Shown here one piece after another: positions 17,881 to 27,187 of a stretch of DNA of 64,000 bases; the first letter of the stretch is position 1, and each line of letters opens with the position of its first letter. The stretch lies in NCBI GenBank assembly GCA_963817435.1, contig CAWFNY010000001.1, positions 992,001 to 1,056,000 of the forward strand. Direction: 5' to 3'. The notes below the pieces were generated by a model that worked only from the letters and a program-made list of their open reading frames with translations, ran no database searches and was not told the DNA's origin. Made by a program: the position numbers and the translations under genes. The DNA is from JADJOM01 sp963817435. Lineage in GTDB: Bacteria > Gemmatimonadota > Gemmatimonadetes > Gemmatimonadales > GWC2-71-9.

Positions 17881-19584
17881 ATGAGCCAGCCGCTCGGCAT
17901 CGATGATTTCTTCGCGCTGGAGGCGGGCGAGTACCTCGACCGCCTGGCGTCGCTGTCCGCGACCGCCACGGCGCCGAACGCCGATGAACTGGTGCGCTTC
18001 ACCCGCGCGCTCCGCGGCAGCGCGCTGATGGCCAATCAGCAGGCCATCGCGCGCACCGCCAACGGACTCGAGCACCTCGTCCGCAGCTTCCGCGACGGGC
18101 GGCGTGGGTGGGATGCCGCGCTCGCCGGGCTCTGTCGCGAAGCGGTGGATGTGCTCCGGACGCTGGTCGAACGGGTCCGGACCTGGACGCCCGATGATAC
18201 CGCACGCGCCGAGCGGCTCGCCCTGCGCCTCGAGGAGGCCGCCGGAAGCCTGCAGCGCCCCGTGGCGACGCCGACCACCACCGAGACCGGCGTGCGGGTC
18301 TTCCTCGCCCGGGAATCCGCCGCCCTGGGCAGCGTTCTGGATCAGGCCGGCCGAAGCCTGAGCGGCGGCACGGCCTCCATGGATGCATTGCAGGCGGTGC
18401 TGCGCCGGATGCAGCCGCTGCGCGGCCTGGCCGCGCTGGCCGACTTCCCCCCGCTCCCCGATCTGCTGGACGGTATTGAGCGCACCGTCACCAGCGTCAG
18501 CCGTCTCGAGCTTCCGGTGAAGGAGGGCGGCATCCGGCTCGATGCCGCGGCCGCCGCGCTCGCCCGTTCGGCGCGCGATATCGCCGAGCATGGGCGCCCG
18601 GAACCGGACGCGCCGGAATTCCGGCGCTTCGCCTCGCTGCTCATCGCCCCTGCGCCGCAGGAGCTTCCCGTCGTCCCGATCGAGGCGCTGTTCTTCGCGG
18701 GGGAGGACGGCCTCATCCAGCGCGGCACCGCGCCCCGGAGCGTGATCGCGGCGTCGATGAGCGCGGCGGCGGTCGTGAGCCGTGGTGAGCACCTCTGCCA
18801 GGCGGCCGACGAAATCGCGGAGGCCACCGCCTCCTCCCAGCGGGACCTGCGGCTGCACCTGCTGCTGGCCGACCTGCGCACCCTCGCCAACGGGCTCCCC
18901 GGAGCACTCGAGATCAGCGTGGACTCCTTCGCCGTCGCCGCCCGCACCGCCGTCAGCCGGGGCGCAGCGGCGCACGAAGCGGCGCGCTTCGTCGGGCTCC
19001 TCCGGGAGGCCGGTGCCCGGCTGCGCGGGTTCACCGAAGTGACCCAGCCGGGCACGCTGACAGCGGCCTTCGGGGAACTGATCACCGCGCTCGACGCGCT
19101 CGGAGCCACCGCGGCCGACGACCTGTCGGATGTCGTGCCGATCGAGTCCCTCGCACCCGAGGAGCCGGCGACGACTCCTCCGGCCGTCGTGCCCATCGAG
19201 TCGCTTGCGCCAGAAGCGCCGGCCATCGCCGCCCCCATCATGGCCACGGCCACGGCGGTTGCGCGCGATGGCTGGGATCTCGCGGCGAGCTTCAGCCTCT
19301 ACGAGGAACTCCTGATCGCCGGCGCCCCGCCCCTCGCCGCGCCCGCCGGCGCTCCGGCGCAGGCCCCCGAGCCGGAGCCCGTCGTGGCCGCCGTCCCCGC
19401 GGTCCCCGAGATCGCGGTCCTCGATATCGACGAACTCGTCTATCACGGCCGGGCAGCGCTGGAACGGGCCGATGCCGTCCGCCGCGAGATCCGCGCCCTC
19501 TGGTCCACCTCCGAATCGACCAGCGCCGTCCAGCCGCTGGTCGAGGAACTGCTCGATCTCGTCGAGCTCGCCATCGCTGACTGA
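17881..19584 (+). CDS. Hpt-like (CheA/P1-like) helical protein lacking the phospho-acceptor histidine
   Basis: A 567-residue Ala/Leu-rich helical protein. The N-terminus resembles a histidine phosphotransfer domain (acidic AGEYLDRL helix, then RFTRALRGSALMAN at 39-52), but the position of the usual histidine, three residues before the basic residue of the LKG-like motif, is R42. A second Hpt-like helical bundle may lie in the middle. The motif VVPIE plus Ala or Ser and Leu occurs three times (from residues 264, 418 and 436) in Pro/Ala-rich linkers. There is no catalytic kinase domain or response regulator nearby. I infer a scaffold or docking protein derived from two-component machinery. Confidence 0.6.
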   Translation: MSQPLGIDDFFALEAGEYLDRLASLSATATAPNADELVRFTRALRGSALMANQQAIARTANGLEHLVRSFRDGRRGWDAALAGLCREAVDVLRTLVERVRTWTPDDTARAERLALRLEEAAGSLQRPVATPTTTETGVRVFLARESAALGSVLDQAGRSLSGGTASMDALQAVLRRMQPLRGLAALADFPPLPDLLDGIERTVTSVSRLELPVKEGGIRLDAAAAALARSARDIAEHGRPEPDAPEFRRFASLLIAPAPQELPVVPIEALFFAGEDGLIQRGTAPRSVIAASMSAAAVVSRGEHLCQAADEIAEATASSQRDLRLHLLLADLRTLANGLPGALEISVDSFAVAARTAVSRGAAAHEAARFVGLLREAGARLRGFTEVTQPGTLTAAFGELITALDALGATAADDLSDVVPIESLAPEEPATTPPAVVPIESLAPEAPAIAAPIMATATAVARDGWDLAASFSLYEELLIAGAPPLAAPAGAPAQAPEPEPVVAAVPAVPEIAVLDIDELVYHGRAALERADAVRREIRALWSTSESTSAVQPLVEELLDLVELAIAD

Positions 19585-19591
19585 GCCTAAC

Positions 19592-20608
19592 TTGACGTCT
19601 CCTGCGCCGAAACGGCGCGCGCCGGTCTGGCAGGTCCTCGTCGGGATCGCCATCTCCGCCGCGCTGCTCTATGCCTCACTCCGCGGCATCCAGTTCTCGC
19701 TCGTCCTCGAATTCGTCCGCACGGCGCGCATCGCGCCGATGCTGCTCGGCGTCGCCCTCGCGACCGCGACGTTCGTCCTGCGCATCTTCCGGTGGCAGAT
19801 CCTGCTGCGCGGCGACGACGGCCGGAAACTGGAGGCGACGCCGCTCTGGCACGCGATCGCGATGGGCTTCATGGCGAACAATGTCCTCCCGCTGCGTATG
19901 GGGGAGGTCGTGCGCACCTTCGCCGCCTCGAAACTCACCGGCACCCGGTTCCCGTCCGTGCTCGCCTCGATCGCCGTGGAGCGGCTGTTCGACGCAATCA
20001 TCGTGGTCGCGCTGCTGGCCGGCGGGCTGCTGACCGCCCGCCTGCCCCAGAGCGATCTCTCCGGGCGCGTCGCGAACATCGTGACCTTCGGCGGGTTCGC
20101 CGCAGTCCTCGGACTCATCGCCGCTGGGCTGGTCGTCGCCTTTCCGCTGCTCGCGGAGCGGGTGGTCCGGCTGCTCATCCCGTCGGAGAAGCTGGCGGGC
20201 AAGCTTGTCGCCATCATTGAAGGCGTGCGCCACGGCTTTTCGGTGCTCCGCTCGCCCGGCCGCATCGCGGGAGTGACGCTCTGGTCGCTCGCCATCTGGA
20301 CGACTTCCGCGCTTTCCTTTTACGTCATGTTCGCCGCCTTCGGCATCCAGGCGGACCTGTCGGTCGCGCTCCTGATGCAGGGGCTGATCATGTTCGGCAT
20401 CGCCCTGCCCTCGTCGCCGGGCTACGTCGGAGTCTTCGAAGCGCCGATCATTCTCCTCCTCGGCCTCTACCAGGTCGACAAGAATCTGGCCGCAGCCTAC
20501 GCCCTCACCTACCACGTCACCACCTTCATTCCCATCACCCTGCTCGGTGCCTGGTCCGTCTTCCGGACCAATCTCGGCCTCGGCGCGATGCGCCAGGGGC
20601 CGCCATGA
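19592..20608 (+). CDS. Flippase-like membrane protein (lysylphosphatidylglycerol synthase TM-region/UPF0104 family)
   Basis: A 338-residue polytopic protein with about eight membrane segments; clear ones include LVGIAISAALLYASL, LLGVALATATFVLRI, AIIVVALLAGGLLTA and IMFGIALPSSPGYVGVF. The family signature with NNVLPLRMGEVVR, and later LPSSPGYVGVFE, places it with AglD/MprF-type flippase domains, proposed to move lipid-linked molecules across the inner membrane. There is no synthase domain. TTG 19592, seven bases after the Hpt-like stop, is the only start that keeps the first membrane segment; no strong ribosome site precedes it, suggesting coupling. It overlaps ispE by four bases. Confidence 0.82.
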   Translation: MTSPAPKRRAPVWQVLVGIAISAALLYASLRGIQFSLVLEFVRTARIAPMLLGVALATATFVLRIFRWQILLRGDDGRKLEATPLWHAIAMGFMANNVLPLRMGEVVRTFAASKLTGTRFPSVLASIAVERLFDAIIVVALLAGGLLTARLPQSDLSGRVANIVTFGGFAAVLGLIAAGLVVAFPLLAERVVRLLIPSEKLAGKLVAIIEGVRHGFSVLRSPGRIAGVTLWSLAIWTTSALSFYVMFAAFGIQADLSVALLMQGLIMFGIALPSSPGYVGVFEAPIILLLGLYQVDKNLAAAYALTYHVTTFIPITLLGAWSVFRTNLGLGAMRQGPP

Positions 20609-21507
20609 TGATGGCGGTGGACGTCCAGGCCCATGCCAAGCTCAACCTGCTGCTCCGGGTGCTGGCGAGGGAGGAGGGCGGCTACCACGGCATCGAGTCG
20701 ATCTTCTGTCTGCTCGACCTCGCCGACAGCCTTCACGTGGAGCGGCGGCAGACAGGTGGAGTCTCGATCGAGGTCACCGGAGCGGACTGCGGCCCGGCCG
20801 CCCAGAACCTTGCCGCGCGAGCCGCAACCCTGGTCCTCGATGCCACGGGCAACGGCTTCGGGGTCCATCTCACGCTGACGAAACGCATTCCGGTGCGGGG
20901 CGGCCTCGGTGGCGGCTCGAGCGACGCGGCCGCCGCGCTGATCGCGACCAACCACCTGGCCGGCAATGCTGTTCCGCGGCATGAACTGCTCCAGTTCGCC
21001 GCGCGACTCGGCAGCGACGTGCCCTTCTTCGTGAGTGGCGCGCCGCTGGCGCTTGGCTGGGGCCACGGCGAGCGACTGCTTCGCCTGCCGCCACTGCCGC
21101 CAGCCCCCGGCCTGCTCATCATCCCGCCGGTCGGCATCAGTACGCCTGAGGCATACATGATGGTGGACGCCGCGCGCCAGAATGTCGGGCGCCGCGGGGC
21201 GGTGGCGATGGACCTCGATGGGCTGACCACCTGGGGCAGCGTGGCCCGCCTCGGCGGCAATGACTTCGAGTTCGCGCTCTTCGGCCGCCACCCGGAGCTG
21301 AAGCAGGCCTTCGAAGCACTCGCGGGCACGAGCCCGCTGCTCTGCCGGATGAGCGGCTCCGGCTCGACAATTTTCGGCATCTACCGGAATGCCAGGGACC
21401 GGGACGACGCACAGATGGCCCTGAGCCCGAGACTGGGCCGGGCGATCCCGGTTGAGACCGTGACGCTGCCCCCGCCCGGAGTGGCGGCGACAGGCGGGCC
21501 GGACTGA
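20605..21507 (+). CDS. ispE: 4-(cytidine 5'-diphospho)-2-C-methyl-D-erythritol kinase
   Basis: The fourth enzyme group of the MEP isoprenoid pathway; it phosphorylates CDP-methylerythritol at the 2-OH. It is a GHMP-kinase fold of 300 residues with AHAKLNLLLRVL at the N-terminus, the ATP-binding glycine loop PVRGGLGGGSSDAAAAL (about 92-108), FAARLGSDVPFFVSGA, and the C-terminal CRMSGSGSTIFGIY. ATG 20605 overlaps the flippase TGA; ATG codons 2 and 3 are equally possible. It is followed by tRNA-Gln and prs, a common bacterial order for ispE and prs. Confidence 0.97.
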   Translation: MMMAVDVQAHAKLNLLLRVLAREEGGYHGIESIFCLLDLADSLHVERRQTGGVSIEVTGADCGPAAQNLAARAATLVLDATGNGFGVHLTLTKRIPVRGGLGGGSSDAAAALIATNHLAGNAVPRHELLQFAARLGSDVPFFVSGAPLALGWGHGERLLRLPPLPPAPGLLIIPPVGISTPEAYMMVDAARQNVGRRGAVAMDLDGLTTWGSVARLGGNDFEFALFGRHPELKQAFEALAGTSPLLCRMSGSGSTIFGIYRNARDRDDAQMALSPRLGRAIPVETVTLPPPGVAATGGPD

Positions 21508-21567
21508 CCGCTCGCGGCCGGCAATCCCTTTCTCCACCTCTCCGCTTGCCTTACGTTTCTGTCCGAC

Positions 21568-21638
21568 TGGCCCCTCGTCCAATGGCAGGACAGCAGACTT
21601 TGGATCTGCGAATGGTGGTTCGAATCCACCGGGGCCAA
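21568..21638 (+). tRNA. tRNA-Gln (anticodon TTG)
   Basis: A 71-nt cloverleaf. The 7-bp acceptor stem TGGCCCC pairs with GGGGCCA (21631-21637) and the D-stem is GTCC/GGAC. The anticodon stem GCAGA/TCTGC encloses loop CTTTGGA, so the anticodon is TTG reading CAA. The T-stem GGTGG/CCACC has loop TTCGAAT. CCA is not encoded as part of the gene. No integrase or duplicated 3' end is nearby. Confidence 0.96.
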
Positions 21639-21685
21639 CTTCTCCCCAAGTTCGCCGGCCTTGAGTCCAACGCCGGTGCCCGCAG

Positions 21686-21714
21686 TTGACCCAACCCCTG
21701 TCCCCAACTAATTT
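21686..21714 (+). promoter_or_regulatory. Candidate promoter immediately upstream of prs
   Basis: TTGACC (21686-21691) and TAATTT (21709-21714) are spaced by 17 bases. If used, the transcript would start only about 7-8 bases before ATG 21729, giving a nearly leaderless prs mRNA. It overlaps the hairpin at 21701-21720, so both cannot act in the same transcript. Confidence 0.4.
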
Positions 21715-21720
21715 TGGGGG
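21701..21720 (+). promoter_or_regulatory. Hairpin covering the prs ribosome-binding site
   Basis: CCCCAA (21702-21707) and TTGGGG (21714-21719) form a stem around loop CTAATT, extended by a T-G pair. The 3' arm is the G-rich ribosome site of prs, so in a transcript coming from tRNA-Gln or ispE the site would be masked. Confidence 0.35.
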
Positions 21721-21728
21721 CTATTGCC

Positions 21729-22679
21729 ATGAGCGAATTCCTGCAGCGGAGCCAGATGCTTTTGCTCTCCGGATCGGCCAACCGGCCGCTCGCGGAGGAA
21801 GTCGCCGCGCAGATCGGTCAGCCGCTCTGCCAGGTGACGCTCAAGCGGTTCTCCGATGGGGAGCTGTTCGTCAAGATCGATGAAAACGTCCGTGGCCGGG
21901 ACGTGTTCGTCATCCAGCCGACCAATCCGCCGGCCGAGAATTTGATGGAGCTGCTGCTCCTGATCGATGCGGCCCGGCGGGCCAGTGCGGCGCGCATCAC
22001 GGCGGTCATCCCCTATTTCGGGTATGCCCGGCAGGACCGGAAGGATCAGCCCCGCGTGGCGATCAGCGCCAAGCTGATGGCAAACATGGTGACGGTTGCT
22101 GGTACAGAGCGGGTGCTGGCGATGGACTTTCACTCGCACCAGATGCAGGGGTTCTTCGACTTGCCGGTGGATCACCTGTACGCCGCACCGGTATTCGTGA
22201 ACCACTACCGGCAGAAGTCGCTGCGCGACCTCGTGGTGGTGGCCTCGGACGTGGGCGGCGCGAAGATGGCGCGCGGCTTCGCGAAACGGCTCAATGCGAC
22301 GCTGGCGATCATCGACAAGCGCCGGCCGTCGGCCAACGTGGCCGAAGTCGTGAACGTGGTGGGTGAGGTCAAGGGGAAGGACGTGATCATCCCCGACGAC
22401 ATGATCGACACCGGCGGGACGATGTCGGAAGCGATCCACGCGCTGAAGCGCCTGGGCGCGGAGGACATCTACTGCTGTGCCACCCACGGCCTGCTGTCTG
22501 GCCCGGCGATCGAGCGACTGAAGAACAGTCCGGTGACGGAAGTGGCGGTGGCCAACACCGTGCTCCTGCCTCCGGAGCGCAATTTCGACCGTCTCAAGGT
22601 GCTTTCGATCGCCCCCCTGCTGGCCAAGGCGATCGGCTACACCCACAGCGACCAGTCGGTGAGTTCGCTGTTCGACTGA
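21729..22679 (+). CDS. prs: Ribose-phosphate pyrophosphokinase (PRPP synthase)
   Basis: Makes 5-phosphoribosyl 1-diphosphate from ribose 5-phosphate and ATP for nucleotide, histidine and tryptophan synthesis. The 316-residue length is standard. Landmarks are FSDGELFVKIDENVRGRD, the flexible-loop YFGYARQDRKDQPR, the MDFHSHQMQGFFD block and the PRPP-binding DDMIDTGGTM. ATG 21729 is chosen (ribosome site GGGGGC) over an ATG five codons upstream that precedes that site. In place of the usual last residues it ends SVSSLFD, normal for the class I enzyme. Confidence 0.98.
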   Translation: MSEFLQRSQMLLLSGSANRPLAEEVAAQIGQPLCQVTLKRFSDGELFVKIDENVRGRDVFVIQPTNPPAENLMELLLLIDAARRASAARITAVIPYFGYARQDRKDQPRVAISAKLMANMVTVAGTERVLAMDFHSHQMQGFFDLPVDHLYAAPVFVNHYRQKSLRDLVVVASDVGGAKMARGFAKRLNATLAIIDKRRPSANVAEVVNVVGEVKGKDVIIPDDMIDTGGTMSEAIHALKRLGAEDIYCCATHGLLSGPAIERLKNSPVTEVAVANTVLLPPERNFDRLKVLSIAPLLAKAIGYTHSDQSVSSLFD

Positions 22680-22688
22680 CATCCAATG

Positions 22689-22733
22689 GGCGGCGCGGAA
22701 GCCGCCTGATACGGGCGGCCGCACCGGCCGCCC
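22689..22733 (+). promoter_or_regulatory. Two tandem GC hairpins between prs and rplY
   Basis: The first stem is GGCGGC/GCCGCC (22689-22694 with 22701-22706). The second is GGGCGGCC/GGCCGCCC (22713-22720 with 22726-22733). Neither has a T-run, so they could be a weak terminator or attenuator, or leader structure for rplY. Confidence 0.35.
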
Positions 22734-22755
22734 CTGAGCGAAGGACCAAGGACCC

Positions 22756-23415
22756 ATGGCACATCAGGCTTCACTCCAGGTAGCAAGCCGCGCTGGCACC
22801 GGTAAGGGCGCTGCCCGTACCCTGCGCCGCGCAGGCCAGATCCCCGCCGTCATCTACGGGCACAATCGGGTCCCGGAGGCGCTCAGCGTCGACCGGGCCG
22901 CCCTGAGCAAGCTGCTCGCGGGCATCAGTGCCGGCAGCACGATCCTCGACGTGGCCGTCGACGGCGCCGCGCCGGTGAAGGCCCTGATTCGTGACATCCA
23001 GCGGAATCCGCTCCGGAACACCGAGGTGATTCACCTCGATCTGTACGAGGTGCGGGCGGATGAGAAGATCACCCTCGAAGTGCCCGTGCACCTCACCGGG
23101 ACCTCGGACGGCGTTCGGAACTTCGGCGGCATCCTGGATCAGGTGCTCCACCGCCTGGAGATCCGGGTCTTCCCGGCGGACATCCCGGAGCGGGTGGAAA
23201 TCGACGTCACGCCGCTCGGGATCGGCAAGTCGATCTACGTCCGCGACATGAAGCTCCCCAAGGTCGAGATCCTCAACGATCCGAACCTGCCGGTCTGTTC
23301 CGTGGTCGCCCCGCGGACCGAAGAGGCGCCTGCCGCTGCGACTGCAGAAACCCCGGCGGAGCCCGAAGTCATCCGCAAGGCCAAGGCCGAAGAAGAGGCC
23401 GAGAAGAAGGACTGA
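22756..23415 (+). CDS. rplY: 50S ribosomal protein L25 / general stress protein Ctc
   Basis: Binds 5S rRNA in the large subunit. The 219 residues give the long two-domain Ctc form: the N-terminal L25 domain (ASRAGTGKGAARTLRRAGQIPAVIYG and downstream, about 1-95) and the C-terminal TL5 domain (about 100-190, with EVPVHLTGTSDGVRNFGG), plus a charged Lys/Glu/Ala tail. ATG 22756 follows an AAGGACCAAGGA ribosome region. The order prs, rplY, pth, ychF is widely conserved. The tail encodes GAGAAGAAGGA, which also serves as ribosome site for pth. Confidence 0.96.
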   Translation: MAHQASLQVASRAGTGKGAARTLRRAGQIPAVIYGHNRVPEALSVDRAALSKLLAGISAGSTILDVAVDGAAPVKALIRDIQRNPLRNTEVIHLDLYEVRADEKITLEVPVHLTGTSDGVRNFGGILDQVLHRLEIRVFPADIPERVEIDVTPLGIGKSIYVRDMKLPKVEILNDPNLPVCSVVAPRTEEAPAAATAETPAEPEVIRKAKAEEEAEKKD

Positions 23416-23418
23416 GAT

Positions 23419-23988
23419 CTGCGCGCCATCGTCGGCCTGGGAAATCCGGGTCAGGAGTACGAGACAACCCGGCACAACGCCGGGTTTCTCTTGGCGGATC
23501 ACCTCGCCGCACGGTGGAAATTCCCCCCCTTCAGGCGGGTGCCGGCCGCCCGGGAAAGCATCGGGGAGGTGCACGGCCACGAAGTGGCGATCATCAAGCC
23601 GCTGACCTACATGAACCGGAGCGGGGCCGCCCTGGCCTCGCTCCGTTCGCTTCCGGCCTTTGACCCCGCCCGCGATCTGCTGATTCTGGTGGACGACTTC
23701 GCCCTGCCGCTCAGCCGCTTCCGCCTTCGCGGGGCCGGGTCGGCCGGCGGGCACAACGGGCTGAAGAGCATAGAAGGAACGCTGCGACGGCAGGATTACG
23801 CCCGGCTCCGCATCGGTATCGGCCCCCTTCCGCCCAGTGCCGCTGACACCGCGGATTTCGTCCTCGGGAACTTCGAGCCGGAGGAACGCGACACCCTCAC
23901 GCGGCAGCTCGATCCGATGGCCGAGGCCGTCGAGAGCTGGCTGACCGATGGCATCGAGCTCGCGATGAGCCGCTTCAACACCAGGTAG
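23419..23988 (+). CDS. pth: Peptidyl-tRNA hydrolase, probable CTG start
   Basis: Releases tRNA from peptidyl-tRNA that drops off ribosomes. The protein reads L/M-RAIVGLGNPGQEYETTRHNAGF, with catalytic H19 and N9 of the family, then LTYMNRSGAAL, the LVDDFALPLSRFRLR block, GSAGGHNGLKSI and the substrate-binding region. In typical family members the start methionine is exactly three residues before the first Ile/Val of IVGLGNPG; here that codon is CTG at 23419. AAGGA at 23407-23411 lies seven bases before it, inside the end of rplY. The first ATG/GTG/TTG start in frame is well inside the conserved region, so it cannot be the true start. 189 residues is normal. Confidence 0.93.
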   Translation: MRAIVGLGNPGQEYETTRHNAGFLLADHLAARWKFPPFRRVPAARESIGEVHGHEVAIIKPLTYMNRSGAALASLRSLPAFDPARDLLILVDDFALPLSRFRLRGAGSAGGHNGLKSIEGTLRRQDYARLRIGIGPLPPSAADTADFVLGNFEPEERDTLTRQLDPMAEAVESWLTDGIELAMSRFNTR

Positions 23989-24055
23989 CGAAGATTCTAT
24001 TTTCCACTGCGGCCGGCCGGCGCCGGCGGCGTTCTCATTCGATGGTCACACGCGC

Positions 24056-25153
<1,098 letters not shown>

Positions 25154-25180
25154 GGTTGCGGCAGCACCGGCCTTCGACCC

Positions 25181-25210
25181 TTCCGGTTGCCCCCCACGCG
25201 GCCGTATAAT
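25181..25210 (+). promoter_or_regulatory. Candidate promoter of the moxR-bat operon
   Basis: A perfect -10 box TATAAT lies at 25205-25210, striking in this GC-rich sequence. The best -35 is TTCCGG at 25181-25186 with an 18-base spacer, a weak match, so an activator may be needed. The leader to ATG 25288 would be about 70 bases. Confidence 0.55.
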
Positions 25211-25287
25211 CTTCCACTGCTCGCCATACCGGCCCGTCGCGCCGCCCCCGTCCGGGGGCGGGCGCCATTCCCGAGGAATCTCCGCGC

Positions 25288-26310
25288 ATGACCACGTCCA
25301 GCGGCGCGCTCGCGCGCTTCAGTCCTGATTCGGCCCTCGCCCGCGCGCCCGAGATCGCCGCAGAAAGCACCGCCTTCCGCGAAGTCCTGACCGAAATCAG
25401 CCGGGTGATCGTGGGGCAGCAGGTGCTGCTCGAGCGGCTCCTCATCGGTCTGCTGGCGGACGGGCATCTGCTGCTCGAAGGGCTGCCCGGGCTCGCGAAG
25501 ACCCTGGCCGTGCGGACCCTCGCCTCGACGATCGACTGCGACTGCCGCCGGGTGCAGTTCACGCCGGACCTACTGCCGTCCGACCTCATCGGCACGATGA
25601 TCTACAACCAGAAGGCGGGAGACTTCACCGTCCAGAAGGGCCCGATCTTCACCAACATCCTCCTGGCCGACGAAGTGAATCGTGCCCCGGCCAAGGTGCA
25701 GAGCGCGTTGCTGGAATCCATGCAGGAGCGACAGGTGACCATCGGCGGAGAGAGCTACCGGCTGCCGGAGCTCTTCCTGGTGCTTGCGACGCAGAATCCG
25801 CTGGAGCACGAGGGCACCTACCCGCTTCCCGAGGCACAGGTCGACCGCTTCCTCTTCAAGCTCATCGTCACCTATCCGAGCCGGACGGAAGAGCGCGAGA
25901 TCATCGACCGCATGACCGACGCCGCCGAACCGACCACAAAGGCGGTGATCCACCCGGACCGGGTCCTGCGCGCGCGGGAGATCGTGCGGGGGCTGCATGT
26001 CGACGAGCGGATCAAGGAGTACGTCCTCGACATTGTCGCCGCCACGCGTGAACCCGCAAAGTGGAACCTGAAGGATCTCACGGGACTGATCCAGTTTGGT
26101 GCGTCGCCGCGTGCCGGGATCAACCTGGTGAAGGCGGCCAAGGCGCACGCCTTCCTGGCCGGCCGCGCCTACGTGCTGCCCGAGGATGTGAAGACGATGG
26201 CGCACGACACCATCCGTCACCGGCTCATCCCGACCTATCAGGCCGAGGCGGATGGCGTGACCTCGGACCAGATGCTCGACCGGATTCTCGCCGCCGTGCA
26301 GGTGCCGTGA
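25288..26310 (+). CDS. moxR: MoxR-family AAA+ ATPase
   Basis: A 340-residue AAA+ ATPase thought to act as a chaperone assembling or activating VWA-domain complexes. Walker A is in LEGLPGLAKT near residues 65-74; Walker B with the MoxR-typical extension is LLADEVNRAPAKVQSALLE. Sensor 1 is ATQNPLEHEGTYPLPEAQ and the arginine-rich region QVDRFLFKL follows. The lid domain ends with DGVTSDQMLDRILAAV. It is first gene of the unit and overlaps the DUF58 gene by four bases (GTGA). Confidence 0.95.
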   Translation: MTTSSGALARFSPDSALARAPEIAAESTAFREVLTEISRVIVGQQVLLERLLIGLLADGHLLLEGLPGLAKTLAVRTLASTIDCDCRRVQFTPDLLPSDLIGTMIYNQKAGDFTVQKGPIFTNILLADEVNRAPAKVQSALLESMQERQVTIGGESYRLPELFLVLATQNPLEHEGTYPLPEAQVDRFLFKLIVTYPSRTEEREIIDRMTDAAEPTTKAVIHPDRVLRAREIVRGLHVDERIKEYVLDIVAATREPAKWNLKDLTGLIQFGASPRAGINLVKAAKAHAFLAGRAYVLPEDVKTMAHDTIRHRLIPTYQAEADGVTSDQMLDRILAAVQVP

Positions 26311-27185
26311 TCCCCGACGCGCTGCTCCGCGAGGTCCGCCGGATCGAGCTCACCACGCGCGATCTGGTACGCGACCTTGTCGCGGGAGACTACGCGAGCG
26401 CCTTTCGCGGCCGCGGCGTCGAGTTCGCCGAGGTGCGCGAGTACCTCCCGGGCGATGATGTCCGGAGCATCGACTGGAACGTGACGGCCCGGCTCGGCAC
26501 CCCGTACGTCAAACGGTTCCAGGAAGAACGGCAGCTCTCCCTGATCCTGCTGGTGGATGTCAGCGCTTCGGGTGGCTTCGGCAGTGTGGATCGCACCAAG
26601 CGCCAGCTGGCGGCCGAGGTGGCTGCGGTGCTGTCGCTGGCCGCGACGCGCCACCGCGACCGGGTCGGGGCGGCCTTCTACTCCGACCGGGTGGAGTGGT
26701 TCAGCCCGCCGAAGAGCGGGCGGAGTCAGGCGCTGCAGCTGGTGACCCAGGTGCTCGCCTACCAGCCGGAGGATCGCGGGACCAACCTCCTGAGCGCGCT
26801 GGATTTCCTCGAGCCGCTGCTCCGGCGCCACGCGCTGGTGGCCGTGCTATCGGACTTCCTGGACCCGTCGCAGTGGCCGGCGCTCGACCGGCTGGCGTGG
26901 CGCCACGACGTGGTGGCGGTGCAGCTCACCGATCCCCGCGAGCGGGAGCTGCCGCCGGTCGGGCTGGTCACGCTGTGGGAACCCGAGTCAGGCGACTGGC
27001 AGGTGGTGGACGCGGATGACGCCGGCGTCCGCGAGCAGTTCCGCGAGCAGCGCGCAGCCTTCGATGAAGCGCTGGGCCGGCACTGCGCCGGGCGGGGCGT
27101 CGATCTCCTTCGCCTGGACACCGACCAGCCGTACGGCGAGCGGCTCGCCGCCTTCTTCAGTCGCCGGCAGCTCCGGCGGAGCTGA
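26307..27185 (+). CDS. DUF58 domain protein (VWA-like)
   Basis: A 292-residue cytosolic DUF58 protein, the standard partner of MoxR. GTG 26307 overlaps the moxR stop. The family core is RGRGVEFAEVREYLPGDD followed by RSIDWNVTARLGTPYVKRF; a VWA-like MIDAS motif DVSAS appears in LILLVDVSASGG. The C-terminal third is the remainder of the VWA fold (DRVGAAFYSDRVEWF, the HALVAVLSDFLDP block). Unlike some DUF58 proteins it lacks N-terminal membrane segments. It probably carries metal-dependent protein contacts within the MoxR complex. Confidence 0.92.
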   Translation: MIPDALLREVRRIELTTRDLVRDLVAGDYASAFRGRGVEFAEVREYLPGDDVRSIDWNVTARLGTPYVKRFQEERQLSLILLVDVSASGGFGSVDRTKRQLAAEVAAVLSLAATRHRDRVGAAFYSDRVEWFSPPKSGRSQALQLVTQVLAYQPEDRGTNLLSALDFLEPLLRRHALVAVLSDFLDPSQWPALDRLAWRHDVVAVQLTDPRERELPPVGLVTLWEPESGDWQVVDADDAGVREQFREQRAAFDEALGRHCAGRGVDLLRLDTDQPYGERLAAFFSRRQLRRS

Positions 27186-27187
27186 GC

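Noticed and set aside
19130..19210. Near-repeat of the VVPIESLAPE coding sequence as a DNA tandem repeat
   Set aside because: Only two imperfect copies plus one distant one; it is a protein linker motif, reported as such rather than as a DNA repeat.
17776..19653. A 625-codon open frame antisense to the Hpt-like gene
   Set aside because: Low-complexity Gly/Arg/Asp composition, no start signals; shadow of the plus-strand gene.
21568..21728. tRNA-Gln as a possible integration site
   Set aside because: No integrase, no repeat of the tRNA 3' end and no foreign-looking genes nearby; gene order around it is a conserved housekeeping arrangement.
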